Origin: Mastigocoleus testarum BC008 | GTDB taxonomy: Bacteria; Cyanobacteriota; Cyanobacteriia; Cyanobacteriales; Nostocaceae | DNA length: 64,000 nt | Assembly (NCBI RefSeq): GCF_001456025.1 | Contig: NZ_LMTZ01000151.1 | Coordinates: forward strand, 3,005-67,004 | Direction of reading: 5' to 3' | Shown here: positions 1-9,098 of the stretch, in pieces | How positions within the stretch are numbered: the stretch's first letter is position 1 | How the letters are laid out: the number at the start of each line of letters is the position of its first letter | Program-made: the position numbers and the translations under genes | Notes under the pieces: model-generated | What the model saw: the letters and a program-made list of their open reading frames with translations, nothing else | Told to the model about the DNA's origin: nothing | Databases searched by the model: none

Positions 1-21
1 AATTATTCCATCTTTTACAAA

Positions 22-2745
22 GTGATTCGTTTATCAGCAATAGTTTCACTTCAGTTTTTGCTGTTTTTTTTGGATGGATTTTGGCAAGGCTCGGCAAATG
101 CTCAAATTACCCCAGATGCAAGTTTAGGAACTGAAGCTTCAAAAGTTACTCCCAATGTTGAAATTAAAGGTTCACCTGCTGAAAGAATTGATGGTGGTGC
201 AACTAGGGGAATAAACCTATTTCATAGTTTTTCCGAATTTAATGTTGGAGAATCCCAAAGAGTTTATTTTAATAATCCTGCAGGTATTGAGAATATTTTA
301 ACCAGAGTCACAGGGGGAAAAGTATCTAATATTTTAGGAACCTTGGGTGTAGATGGTAGAGCTAATTTATTTTTTATTAATCCTGGTGGAATCGTATTTG
401 GTCAAAATTCCAGTTTGGATCTAGGAGGTTCTTTTGTTGGGAGTACTGCAAATAGTTTTGTCTTTGATGATAAGTTTAAATTTAGTGCAACCAATCCACA
501 GACTCCACCTTTATTAAAGATAAATGTTCCCACAGGGTTACAATTTGGGAAAAATTCCCAAGATATTCGTGTTGATGGTATTAGCGGTGGGCGTAGTAGC
601 ATACAAGGTTTGGGATTAAGAGTATCTCCAGGCAATACTCTGGCTCTGATTGGTGGGAATATAAATATAGAAGGTGTTTTTTTAAATGCACCAGAAGGAC
701 AAATTGAATTGGGTAGCGTTGCTGGAATTGGTCAAGTCAATTTAAAACCCATCAATCGAAATTGGATTTTAGATTATGATAATTTTCAAAATTTTGGCAA
801 TATTAATATTTCGAGAAGCTTGGTAGACATTGCTGCAGTAAAGGAGAATAGGCTTAATAATCCAAACGAAGATACTGCCATTTCGTTCCGAGCCGCAAAA
901 TTAGATATAGGTAGAACCTCTGTTATTAGAGCTAATAATGGTACTGATGCGCCAGGTGCAGATATCAACATTGATGTCAGACAATTGATAGTGCGAGAAG
1001 GGGCAAATATATCAACACTAACTAGAGACACTGGAAATGCAGGAAATTTGATTGTAAATGCAACTGAGTCTGTGAAATTGACTGGTACTACCCCTAGAGG
1101 TTTTTTTAAATCTTCATTGAATACCCAAACTGATGCTGCAGGTAAAGGGGGTAACTTGATTATCAACACTGCTTCTCTGGAAGTTAGCAATGGTGCTTTA
1201 ATCACTTCTACTACTAAAGGTACTGGTGATGCTGGTGATATAACTATTAACGCCACTAATTTTGTCAAATTTGGTGGAGAAGGAGATTTATTGACTGGAG
1301 CATTCAGTCAAGTTAATCCCCTAGCAAGAGGTAATGGGGGTGGTATATCTATAACAACTCCAGTTCTTGAGGTTGACAAAAATGGCCAAATTTCTACCAG
1401 TACTTTTGGATCAGGAAACGCAGGTAGCGTCAGAATAAATGCCACCGGTCGGGTTAAATTTGATGGCGGAGGAGATTTTTTGAGTGGGGTATTCAGCCAA
1501 GTTGCTCCTGGGGCAATTGCTAATGCAGGCAGTGTATTTATTAACACTAATGCTTTTGAGATGGATAACAACGCCGCAATTTCTACTAGTACTTTGGGAT
1601 TAGGAAATTCGGGGACTATAATAATTTCTGCAAACACTTTTAAAGCTACTAATTCTAGTCAAATTGCCAATTTTACAACAAATAAATTTACAGCAGGCAA
1701 TATCGCCATCACAGCGAGAGATAGCATTATCCTTTCTGGTTCTCAAACTGGAATATTTGCGAACACAACTCCGAATTCCATTGGCGGAGGTGGCGGCATT
1801 ATAATTGATTCAGGAACTACAACAATCCGAGATAATGCAACAGTTGCTGTTGATAGCCAAGGAGAAGGTATTGGTGGTGATATTCAGTTAGGGGCAGATT
1901 TTCTTACTCTAGACAAGGGCATAATCTCCGCAGAAACTCGTAGTAGTACGGGTGGTAGTATTACTCTAAAAATCAAAGATTTGTTGTTACTGCGCAATAA
2001 TAGTAAGATTTCCACTACAGCAGGAAACCAACAGTTTGGTGGTGATGGCGGTAACATAAATATTGATACTCCCTTCATTGTTGCATCTCCCCAAGAGAAT
2101 AACGACATTACTGCTAATGCTTTTAGTGGTAGAGGTGGGAAAATTAATGTGACTACTCAAGGAATTTTTGGTTTATCTCCACGCAGTAGAGAAGAGTTAG
2201 AGAATTTATTAAACACAAATAATCCCGCAAACTTAGATCCTAATAACTTATCTAGCAGTGATATTACCGCCATTTCCCAACAAAACCCTTCCTTAAGTGG
2301 TCAAATATCTATTAATAATATTGTTGAACCTTCACAGGGAACGGAAGAATTTCCCACAGATGTGATTGATGCAACGGGATTAATTAATCGAAATATTTGC
2401 ATTGCTGCGCGTCAAGGGAGTGAATTTGTCATTACTGGGAAGGGTGGTTTACCTCCTTCTCCTTATAATATTTTTTCTCCCAATTCAACTTGGGAAGATT
2501 GGAGTATTACGCAAGAAACAAATATATCTAAACCCAAACCTAAAACTAAACCAATACAAACAAAAAATCAGTTATCTAAGCCAATTGAACAGAACAAATA
2601 TGAATCACCTAATCCAATAGTGGAAGCTCAAGATTGGGTATTGGATGGAAATGGTAATGTAGTTTTAACTTCTCAACCAGTTAAGGTTACTCAAGAAGGT
2701 ACTTGGTTACGTCAAGAGGATTGTCAGCGTTTAAGGATCAATTAA
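22..2745 (+). CDS. Filamentous haemagglutinin N-terminal (TPS) domain adhesin, possibly 5'-truncated
   Basis: Large secreted beta-helix protein. An N-terminal hydrophobic stretch ending near SANA at residue 27 looks like a signal peptide. It is followed by a two-partner-secretion domain (about 28-270) with the INPGGIVFG motif that corresponds to the NPNGI signature of haemagglutinin-like exoproteins. From about 290 to 720 come repeated strands rich in G-N-I/L patterns, typical of a right-handed beta-helix, then a low-complexity Pro/Lys/Gln tail and a C-terminal segment with two Cys. Secretion would need an Omp85/TpsB partner, which is not in the window. The GTG at 22 is the first available start, but the frame is open to position 1, so the true start may lie upstream. 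The CHAT gene follows at once and the DUF928 gene lies just beyond, a common cyanobacterial grouping. Family assignment is firm; the biological role (adhesion or surface layer) is inference. Confidence 0.88.
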   Translation: MIRLSAIVSLQFLLFFLDGFWQGSANAQITPDASLGTEASKVTPNVEIKGSPAERIDGGATRGINLFHSFSEFNVGESQRVYFNNPAGIENILTRVTGGKVSNILGTLGVDGRANLFFINPGGIVFGQNSSLDLGGSFVGSTANSFVFDDKFKFSATNPQTPPLLKINVPTGLQFGKNSQDIRVDGISGGRSSIQGLGLRVSPGNTLALIGGNINIEGVFLNAPEGQIELGSVAGIGQVNLKPINRNWILDYDNFQNFGNINISRSLVDIAAVKENRLNNPNEDTAISFRAAKLDIGRTSVIRANNGTDAPGADINIDVRQLIVREGANISTLTRDTGNAGNLIVNATESVKLTGTTPRGFFKSSLNTQTDAAGKGGNLIINTASLEVSNGALITSTTKGTGDAGDITINATNFVKFGGEGDLLTGAFSQVNPLARGNGGGISITTPVLEVDKNGQISTSTFGSGNAGSVRINATGRVKFDGGGDFLSGVFSQVAPGAIANAGSVFINTNAFEMDNNAAISTSTLGLGNSGTIIISANTFKATNSSQIANFTTNKFTAGNIAITARDSIILSGSQTGIFANTTPNSIGGGGGIIIDSGTTTIRDNATVAVDSQGEGIGGDIQLGADFLTLDKGIISAETRSSTGGSITLKIKDLLLLRNNSKISTTAGNQQFGGDGGNINIDTPFIVASPQENNDITANAFSGRGGKINVTTQGIFGLSPRSREELENLLNTNNPANLDPNNLSSSDITAISQQNPSLSGQISINNIVEPSQGTEEFPTDVIDATGLINRNICIAARQGSEFVITGKGGLPPSPYNIFSPNSTWEDWSITQETNISKPKPKTKPIQTKNQLSKPIEQNKYESPNPIVEAQDWVLDGNGNVVLTSQPVKVTQEGTWLRQEDCQRLRIN

Positions 2746-2765
2746 TAATCAACAGTAGTAAGTTC

Positions 2766-5483
2766 ATGAAAGGTTCGATCAAATTTATATCGATCGCAAT
2801 TTTAAGCTTAATATTTAGTCTTAATATCCTAACAGTGTTTCCTGCGATCGCTTCCCGGTGGAGATATGCACCTATTGCACAACAACCCATTCGTATTGAA
2901 GATAAGGTAATACCCTCATCATCAATAGAAATGGGTAAGAGATATTATGATAATGGGCAGTTTACAGCAGCAATTGAAGTGTTGCAGCAAGCTGCACAAA
3001 TTTATCAATTAAATGGCGATTCAGTAAAACAGGCTCAGGTATTAAGTTTTATTTCCTTATCTGAGCAAAAGTTGGGTAATTATGAACAAGCTGAAGCTGC
3101 GATCAAGACTAGTTTGTCATTACTAGAAAATTTACCACCAGAGACAAGAATAAACAAGGTTTGGGCTCAAGTATTGAATGCTAAAGGACATTTACAGTTA
3201 GCAAAAGGTAACGCTACAGCAGCTGTAAAAAGTTGGCAAGATGGAGAAGTCTTATATAGAAAATCTGGGTATGAAGCAGGTATAATTGGGAGCAAAATTA
3301 ATCAAGTTCAAGCTTTACAAAGCTTAGGTCTTTACCGGCAAGCATACAACATTCTAGCTGAAACAGAACAACAAATCCAGGCGCAAGCAGATTCTCGCCT
3401 AAAGTTAGTAGGTTTGAATAATATTAGTAATATTCTCAGACAAAGAGGTAATTTAGAACGTTCTCAAATGCTTCTAGAAGAATGTTTAGGAGTAATAAAA
3501 AAATTAGGCCCAACAAAAGAACTTTCCCAACAAGAAAGTCAAATATTATTAAACTTGGGAAATACTAATTTAGCTTTAGGGAGGAGAGCACAAGATATAA
3601 AAGATGAACAAAATGCTGAAAGATATAATCGATATGCTTTAAATTTATATCAACAAGTAGCTACAACTACAAGGTCTCCAATTACAAAAATTCAAGCACA
3701 ATTGAATCAGTTAAGTTTATTAATCGATAGCGGACAATTAAAAAAAGTTCAATCTTTAGTATCATCAATATCTGAAGATATCAGTAAATTATCTCCTAGT
3801 AGAACATCTATCTACGCCCGCGTAAATTTTGCAGAAAGTTTGATTAAATTAAATAATTTAAGTAAAAATATATATCACAATAAAGATATTATTAGAATCT
3901 TAAATACTGCTGTTACTCAAGCCAAATCATTAAACGATTCACGGGCAGAGTCCTATGCTTTGGGTACTATTGGTAAGTTATATGAAAATGGTAAAGATTG
4001 GTCAAATGCAATAGCAAGTACTCAATCAGCCTTACTAATTGCTCAAGGAGTTAATGCAGCGGATATTGCATACCAATGGGAATGGCAAATAGGGAGAATT
4101 CTAAGAAATCAAAATACTCAAAATCAAAATACTCAAAATCAAAATACTCAAAATCAGGCTGAGGCAATTAATTACTATAGTCAAGCTTTAGAACATCTTA
4201 ATGCATTACGTAGCGATTTGGTTGCGATGAGTCCGGAAGTTCAATTTTCTTTCCGGGATAGTGTAGAACCTGTATATAGACAATTAGTTGATTTGTTATT
4301 GCTTTCACCTCAACCTAGTAAAGATAATTTAATGAAAGCACGCAATGTTATTGAAAACTTACAATTAGCAGAATTGGATAACTTTTTTAGAGACGCCTGT
4401 GCTAAACCTGTTGCAGTAAATATTGATAACTTAGATGTTAATGCAGCAGTTATTTATCCAATTATTTTACAAAATCGCTTGGAAGTAATAGTAAAATTAC
4501 CAGGTAATGACAACCTAGTTCACTTTACAAATCAAAATGTTTCTACTTCTCAAGTCGATGAAGTTGTAAAAAAATTACAACAGTTACTCAGGAGAAGGAG
4601 TACGAGTACAGGGAAAATAAAAGTGTCATCCAAACAACTCTACGACTGGTTAATAAAACCATTTGAGGCAGAATTAGAAAAAGGTAGAGATAGGGATAAG
4701 AGTCAAATCAAGACTTTAGTATTTATCCTTGATGGTTCCTTACAAAATATTCCTATATCTATCCTCCATGATGGAGAAAAATATCTTATAGAAAGATATG
4801 CAGTTGCTGTCACTCCTGGTTTACAACTACTATCACCAAAACCTTTATTAAGGGAAAAAATTAACGCTTTAATTGCTGGAGCAAATAACGCTCCAAGTTT
4901 TGAAAAAGAGAAATTAAGACCTTTAGAAAATGTCAAGCTTGAGTTATCGGAGCTTAGCAAACAAGTAAGCAAAAGTCACAAGTTAGAAAATAAAAATTTT
5001 CTCAAAGAAGAAATTCAAAAACAAATTAATTCAACTCCTTTCAATGTTGTTCATATCGCCACCCACGGACAATTTAGTTCTAATCCAGAACAAACTTTTG
5101 TTTTAGATTGGAACAAACGTATTAATATTAAAGATTGGGATCAACTATTACAACTTAAAGACTTTAAAACAGAAACTCCTGTAGAATTATTAGTACTTAG
5201 TGCTTGTGAAACAGCTACAGGAGATAAACGTGCTGCTTTAGGTTTAGCTGGGGTTGCTATTCGTGCAGGTGCTAGAAGTACTTTGGCTACTCTTTGGCAA
5301 GTTAATGATGCTTCAACGGCAGAATTTATGATCCAGTTTTACAAAAAATTTAATAATTCAAAGATTACTAAAGCAGAAGCTCTACGAAATGCTCAACTTG
5401 CTTTTTTAAAAAATTACCCCGACACAGATTATAACCGTCCTTATCATTGGGCACCATTTATTTTAGTAGGTAATTGGCTTTGA
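2766..5483 (+). CDS. Exported TPR-CHAT domain protein (caspase-like peptidase)
   Basis: A signal peptide (about residues 1-30), then tetratricopeptide helices over roughly residues 50-480, then a C-terminal CHAT domain (about 600-905). CHAT domains are caspase-fold cysteine peptidases; the expected dyad is visible as His767 (in IATHG) and Cys814 (in LSACE). ATG 2766 is chosen over the upstream GTG at 2703 because it begins directly at the signal peptide and lies 20 bp after the adhesin stop. A 15-bp unit repeated three times encodes NQNTQ repeats at 4106-4155. The gene probably shares a transcript with the adhesin. Cyanobacterial CHAT proteins often accompany haemagglutinin-like genes and DUF928; processing of the adhesin or cargo is a guess. 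Substrate unknown. Confidence 0.88.
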   Translation: MKGSIKFISIAILSLIFSLNILTVFPAIASRWRYAPIAQQPIRIEDKVIPSSSIEMGKRYYDNGQFTAAIEVLQQAAQIYQLNGDSVKQAQVLSFISLSEQKLGNYEQAEAAIKTSLSLLENLPPETRINKVWAQVLNAKGHLQLAKGNATAAVKSWQDGEVLYRKSGYEAGIIGSKINQVQALQSLGLYRQAYNILAETEQQIQAQADSRLKLVGLNNISNILRQRGNLERSQMLLEECLGVIKKLGPTKELSQQESQILLNLGNTNLALGRRAQDIKDEQNAERYNRYALNLYQQVATTTRSPITKIQAQLNQLSLLIDSGQLKKVQSLVSSISEDISKLSPSRTSIYARVNFAESLIKLNNLSKNIYHNKDIIRILNTAVTQAKSLNDSRAESYALGTIGKLYENGKDWSNAIASTQSALLIAQGVNAADIAYQWEWQIGRILRNQNTQNQNTQNQNTQNQAEAINYYSQALEHLNALRSDLVAMSPEVQFSFRDSVEPVYRQLVDLLLLSPQPSKDNLMKARNVIENLQLAELDNFFRDACAKPVAVNIDNLDVNAAVIYPIILQNRLEVIVKLPGNDNLVHFTNQNVSTSQVDEVVKKLQQLLRRRSTSTGKIKVSSKQLYDWLIKPFEAELEKGRDRDKSQIKTLVFILDGSLQNIPISILHDGEKYLIERYAVAVTPGLQLLSPKPLLREKINALIAGANNAPSFEKEKLRPLENVKLELSELSKQVSKSHKLENKNFLKEEIQKQINSTPFNVVHIATHGQFSSNPEQTFVLDWNKRINIKDWDQLLQLKDFKTETPVELLVLSACETATGDKRAALGLAGVAIRAGARSTLATLWQVNDASTAEFMIQFYKKFNNSKITKAEALRNAQLAFLKNYPDTDYNRPYHWAPFILVGNWL
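4106..4155 (+). repeat. 15-bp tandem repeat inside the CHAT gene
   Basis: The unit aaatcaaaatactca occurs three times followed by a partial fourth. It is in frame, giving NQNTQ repeats between the TPR part and the rest of the protein. It is a likely site of length variation. Confidence 0.85.
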
Positions 5484-5487
5484 TTTC

Positions 5488-5605
5488 AGTTATCAGTTAT
5501 CAGTTATCAGTCATTCATTACCCATTACTGTGCGCTGTCGCGCCCCGCTCCGCTAACATTACTCATTACCCATTACCTATTACCTATTACCTATTACCTA
5601 TTATC
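5488..5605. repeat. STRR heptanucleotide repeats between CHAT and DUF928 genes
   Basis: Short tandem copies of agttatc, then cattacc and tattacc heptamers, with a GC-rich insert (about 5528-5555) between them. These are typical of short tandemly repeated repetitive sequences of filamentous cyanobacteria. No coding potential. Confidence 0.85.
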
Positions 5606-5616
5606 AAAGATAAATT

Positions 5617-6423
5617 TTAGTTTTCTATGATCGATTCTTGGGAAATTTCTTCTAACCCAACTTCTGGTTGACTTAACAATTGAATCCAAATTTTCTTTAA
5701 ATTCGCATCCTGGGATTTTTTGATTCTCTGCTGTGCAATCTCCGTTAAAGTATTAAACCAAACACCATATTTCGCATAAACTTTAATTTTTTCTACAGGA
5801 GTTTTTGCATTACTTAAATCCATAGTCATTTCAGAGGATGGATTAACCCTTTTCACAACTCCAGTTAATGAAACAGTAGTTGGTGCTTCAATTGATACTT
5901 CCGTCATCGGACAATTAATATCAATGTACCAACGATATTTACTACCAATTTCTAATCCTGGGGCTATAGGTGGTAAGCTGATACTAAAAACACCCGATTT
6001 AGTTGGTAATTTAAAACTAGTTCTGAATACTTCATTATCTCCATTTTGCAAAGAAAATTCACCTGAAAGTGGTTCTTTACGATCATAGGGTGTGTACATC
6101 CAAAATGTAGGACGCTTATCTATAGTTAGTTGTAAATTGCGACTACCTACCATAATAGTTAATGGTGGGCGATCTTGACTCTCAAAGCATTTACCTCTAC
6201 TTCCCGTTCCTTCCGGTGCAGAAGGATTACCTCCTCTCTTTGGTGGAGGCTTTTTCTGTGCAGGAATAAATCGAATTTTTGTTTCTTGGGAATTACTCAG
6301 AACTAAATTGTGAGACTCCGCGAAAACTTCTCTAGAACAGCTAACTAGAGTCATTATTACTATGGTTACAAAGAATGTAGTCTTAAGTTTAAATAATAGA
6401 AAATTTTCCGTATCTTGTTGCAT
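5617..6423 (-). CDS. DUF928 domain protein, exported
   Basis: 268 residues with an N-terminal hydrophobic segment (about 14-35) that reads as a signal peptide or membrane anchor. The conserved DUF928 core starts near PPLTIMVG and includes PTFWMYTPY, the SLPPIAPGL segment and KYRWYIDINC. DUF928 is restricted almost entirely to cyanobacteria and has no assigned biochemical function. It faces the CHAT gene across an STRR block, in the frequently seen adhesin/CHAT/DUF928 grouping. Confidence 0.85.
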   Translation of the reverse strand: MQQDTENFLLFKLKTTFFVTIVIMTLVSCSREVFAESHNLVLSNSQETKIRFIPAQKKPPPKRGGNPSAPEGTGSRGKCFESQDRPPLTIMVGSRNLQLTIDKRPTFWMYTPYDRKEPLSGEFSLQNGDNEVFRTSFKLPTKSGVFSISLPPIAPGLEIGSKYRWYIDINCPMTEVSIEAPTTVSLTGVVKRVNPSSEMTMDLSNAKTPVEKIKVYAKYGVWFNTLTEIAQQRIKKSQDANLKKIWIQLLSQPEVGLEEISQESIIEN

Positions 6424-6641
6424 TTATTCCACCTCCTACAAATTATTCTTATTGCATTTACATACTTTGGCAATAGAGAATAATTTGACACTCTATAATT
6501 TTGGAATAACTACAAATTGGATAATCTATATTACTGATTTTTATATGATTATTTTGTAGAAAAAATCGTAAGAAATATATTTCGGTTATTCGATAAACCT
6601 ATCTTTTGTTGACAAAGATATTTCAAGTAATTTAATTTGAA

Positions 6642-8051
6642 TTAATTGACTACGGTTATTAAATCTCTTATAAATTTATTTGCACTTTTAAAATCAGGTA
6701 TTTCTCTAGAAATAATTTCTACAAATTGATATGGTTTTAAATTAGTATTTTCATGCAATACATCTTCTACAATCAAACTTGAAATCGGTCCTATGTAATG
6801 AGCTAATTTTTCTTGACAAGATTGAATAAATTTTGGGTTTAACAAAATATGTTTTAGGCGATTGACATTTTTTGGTTGAGAGGATGAAGAATGTAGTTTT
6901 TTAGGAACATTAGATTTTTGAGATTGAGAGTTGTTTTCTCTAAAATTATAATTAGAAGTATAACTAGAATTTTCTCTACCTCTAACTTGAGATGTTAAAG
7001 GAGATATAGAAAATGTTTCAATAATTGTTGGTGCTAATTCGCTTGAATATTTTAATGTTTCTCCAGAACATAAATCAGGTCTAGATAATTCTTCCTTTGT
7101 TTTAGAATATGTACAATCATAGCTTGTTTCTAATGCTTGACAATTATTCAATTTTTTGAAATCTGAATTAGGTAGGGTAACTACAAAACTTTCTAAATCC
7201 ACAAGTAATTGTTCACATGTTTGATATCTATTTGTATATACATCAGCCAACATCCGCTCTAATATACTAGCAAAACCTTTACTAACATTAGTATATAAAT
7301 GCCACTTCCACTCAAAAGTGTATCTGTCCATAAGTAAAGATGGATCTTTTCCTGTAAGTAAAACAATTGCTGTCACCCCCAATGCATAAATATCACTGCA
7401 AGGGAAACATAAACCTAAACTAATTTGCTCCCGAGGTGCATATCCCAACTTACCAACAAGAGACATCTTTCCGACAAAATTTGTGGGTTGATAACTCTCT
7501 AGATTTTTAATATTAGCTATTTGCTTACCAACTCCAAAATCAATCAAAACAGGTAAATTTTTACCCTGTGGTAACATGATATTATCAGGAGATATATCTC
7601 GATGAATAATATTGTTTTTATGAACGTATTGTAAAACAGGTAGAAGATTATTTAACCACTGAATAACTTCTTGCTCTGTAAAAGTTTTTCCTTGTTTTTG
7701 ACGTTCTTGTAATAATGTGGAATAAGCTTTGCCGTTAACAAATTCTTGTACTAAGAATAATCGATCATCTGCTTCAAAACAAGCAAGAAAACGGGGAATT
7801 TGTATATGTTCAAATTGGTAAAGGATTTTTGCTTCCCTTTTGAAAAGACTACGGCATTTTTCCAATTCATTGTATCCCGTTCCTGTAGGTGCAAACTCTT
7901 TTAAAACACAAGCTTCATTAAATCGACGAGTATCTAAAGCTAAATAAGTTCTTCCCAATCCTCCTTGTCCCAAAAGAGATTGGATGATGTAGCGATTATC
8001 AATGACGGTTCCTGATAGAATTTCTGTTTTTAATGGTAAAACTTGAGACAT
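6642..8051 (-). CDS. Serine/threonine protein kinase
   Basis: 469 residues. The N-terminal eukaryotic-type kinase domain spans about residues 15-290: glycine loop GQGGLGRTY, the VLKEF lysine, catalytic loop HRDISPDN and DFG in IDFGVGK. A Ser/Asn-rich linker follows, then a C-terminal helical domain (about 400-469) often appended to cyanobacterial kinases. No transmembrane segment is seen, so it is probably cytoplasmic. The start at 8051 (MSQVLPL) is preferred over the longer frame from 8144, because a GGAG sits about 11 bases upstream and homology to kinases begins just after it. It reads away from the lanthipeptide locus; any regulatory link is speculative. Confidence 0.85.
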   Translation of the reverse strand: MSQVLPLKTEILSGTVIDNRYIIQSLLGQGGLGRTYLALDTRRFNEACVLKEFAPTGTGYNELEKCRSLFKREAKILYQFEHIQIPRFLACFEADDRLFLVQEFVNGKAYSTLLQERQKQGKTFTEQEVIQWLNNLLPVLQYVHKNNIIHRDISPDNIMLPQGKNLPVLIDFGVGKQIANIKNLESYQPTNFVGKMSLVGKLGYAPREQISLGLCFPCSDIYALGVTAIVLLTGKDPSLLMDRYTFEWKWHLYTNVSKGFASILERMLADVYTNRYQTCEQLLVDLESFVVTLPNSDFKKLNNCQALETSYDCTYSKTKEELSRPDLCSGETLKYSSELAPTIIETFSISPLTSQVRGRENSSYTSNYNFRENNSQSQKSNVPKKLHSSSSQPKNVNRLKHILLNPKFIQSCQEKLAHYIGPISSLIVEDVLHENTNLKPYQFVEIISREIPDFKSANKFIRDLITVVN

Positions 8052-8328
8052 AAAAATCATACTCCACTGATACTTGATTTTTTCTCCCTGTCTCCTGCAT
8101 GTCTTACTTCCACTATTGGTTTTTAGATTTGCATCTTTCAGCAATAAATAGAATTCAAGATTTTGATCTACCTACATTGTTTTCAAAAAATTACTTGCGT
8201 AATTCCTGAAGTAATTAAGCAGACATATTATCAGTAGATAGGTGGAGATAAAGCAAATAATTTTTTTTGGAAAGTAAAGGTTCTTTTTGCTTTCGCAATA
8301 ACAGATGAATTAAGTGTACTCAAGCTTT

Positions 8329-8347
8329 ATCCTCAGTAGTTGAGGAT
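8329..8347. promoter_or_regulatory. Palindromic operator candidate (CCTCA-N5-TGAGG)
   Basis: Perfect 7-bp inverted repeat atcctca / tgaggat around gtagt. The same CCTCA-N5-TGAGG architecture recurs at 20961-20979, upstream of the exporter operon. A shared regulator is an inference from this match. Confidence 0.4.
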
Positions 8348-8380
8348 ATTTAGGAACTATCAGAATTATTTCAGGTAGGG

Positions 8381-8420
8381 AATTCAGGTTAATTCAGATT
8401 AATTCAGGTTAATTCAGGAT
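8381..8420. promoter_or_regulatory. Four 10-bp tandem direct repeats, candidate regulator-binding array
   Basis: Consecutive units aattcaggtt, aattcagatt, aattcaggtt, aattcaggat, phased at about one DNA helical turn. The last 18 bases (8403-8420, ttcaggttaattcaggat) match 16 of 18 bases with 20972-20989, in front of the HTH/exporter operon. Confidence 0.45.
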
Positions 8421-8643
8421 ACCTTATCATATGACCTAATTTAAGGTGTCAGTATCAAGATTAAGGCTTGCTGGAATAACAACTAATACCAAACAGTAGT
8501 AACCAAAAGTTGATGTCTAAAATAAAAGTAATTTGAATAGTGTTAGATTCTAGGATTTTCAATTTTGCTTCATATAATAGCCATTAATAAATAACAGCAT
8601 AAACTAGATATACCGTGATATTTATAGTTTTAACTAATTTTGT

Positions 8644-8862
8644 GGGACATAAAAGTTTTATTTTCAAATATAAATAATCGGGTAATTTGAATTTAAAATT
8701 ATTCTGCTTATATCATTGAAGAGATAAATCATAACTCTACTGGAAACCATTAACTAATTTATATCCAATAGCTATCCTACAGTTAGTTCATATAAGTACT
8801 ACACATGTTTCTTTAGCTCTGATCTTTTACCAGTCAAAAGTTTTGGGACATAAAAGTTTTAT
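8644..8862. repeat. Diverged direct duplication with an 18-bp identical anchor
   Basis: The string gggacataaaagttttat occurs at 8644-8661 and 8845-8862, 201 bp apart. The roughly 100 bases after each copy remain recognisably similar. No reading frame is shared, so this looks like a duplicated regulatory segment. Confidence 0.55.
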
Positions 8863-9098
8863 ATTTGACTGTTAATAATTCGATGATTTGCAGTTAAAAA
8901 TATCTTGCACATATATTATTAAATCATGGATATATCATTTCACTACCTATTAATATAGTCTGTACAAAAGCCATTCATCAATTTAAATTATGAGCATTAC
9001 TATTACTTATACTGTTTGTAGTTGTCTGTATTATTAAATTTTCATTATTACATCTTCAAGATTTTGTATTGATACATATATTTCTACTTTGATAAATT

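Larger units (their letters stand above)
8052..9098. other. Long AT-rich intergenic region upstream of the lanthipeptide-type genes
   Basis: About 1.05 kb without a convincing gene. It holds a palindrome of form CCTCA-N5-TGAGG (8331-8345), four tandem copies of a 10-bp motif (8381-8420) and a diverged duplication of about 120 bp. The duplication is anchored by the 18-bp identical string gggacataaaagttttat at 8644-8661 and 8845-8862. It probably carries the promoter and operators of the kinase/HopA1 operon. Confidence 0.6.

Noticed and set aside
786..2108. Minus-strand open frames under the haemagglutinin gene
   Set aside because: Shadows of a low-complexity beta-helix gene in the opposite frame; no ribosome-binding site or family feature.
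8513..8536. ATGTCTAAAATAAAAGTAATTTGA as a remnant precursor (M-S-K-I-K-V-I)
   Set aside because: It resembles the start of the lanthipeptide leader (M-A-N-I-K-V-K), but seven residues are too few to support and nothing similar follows.
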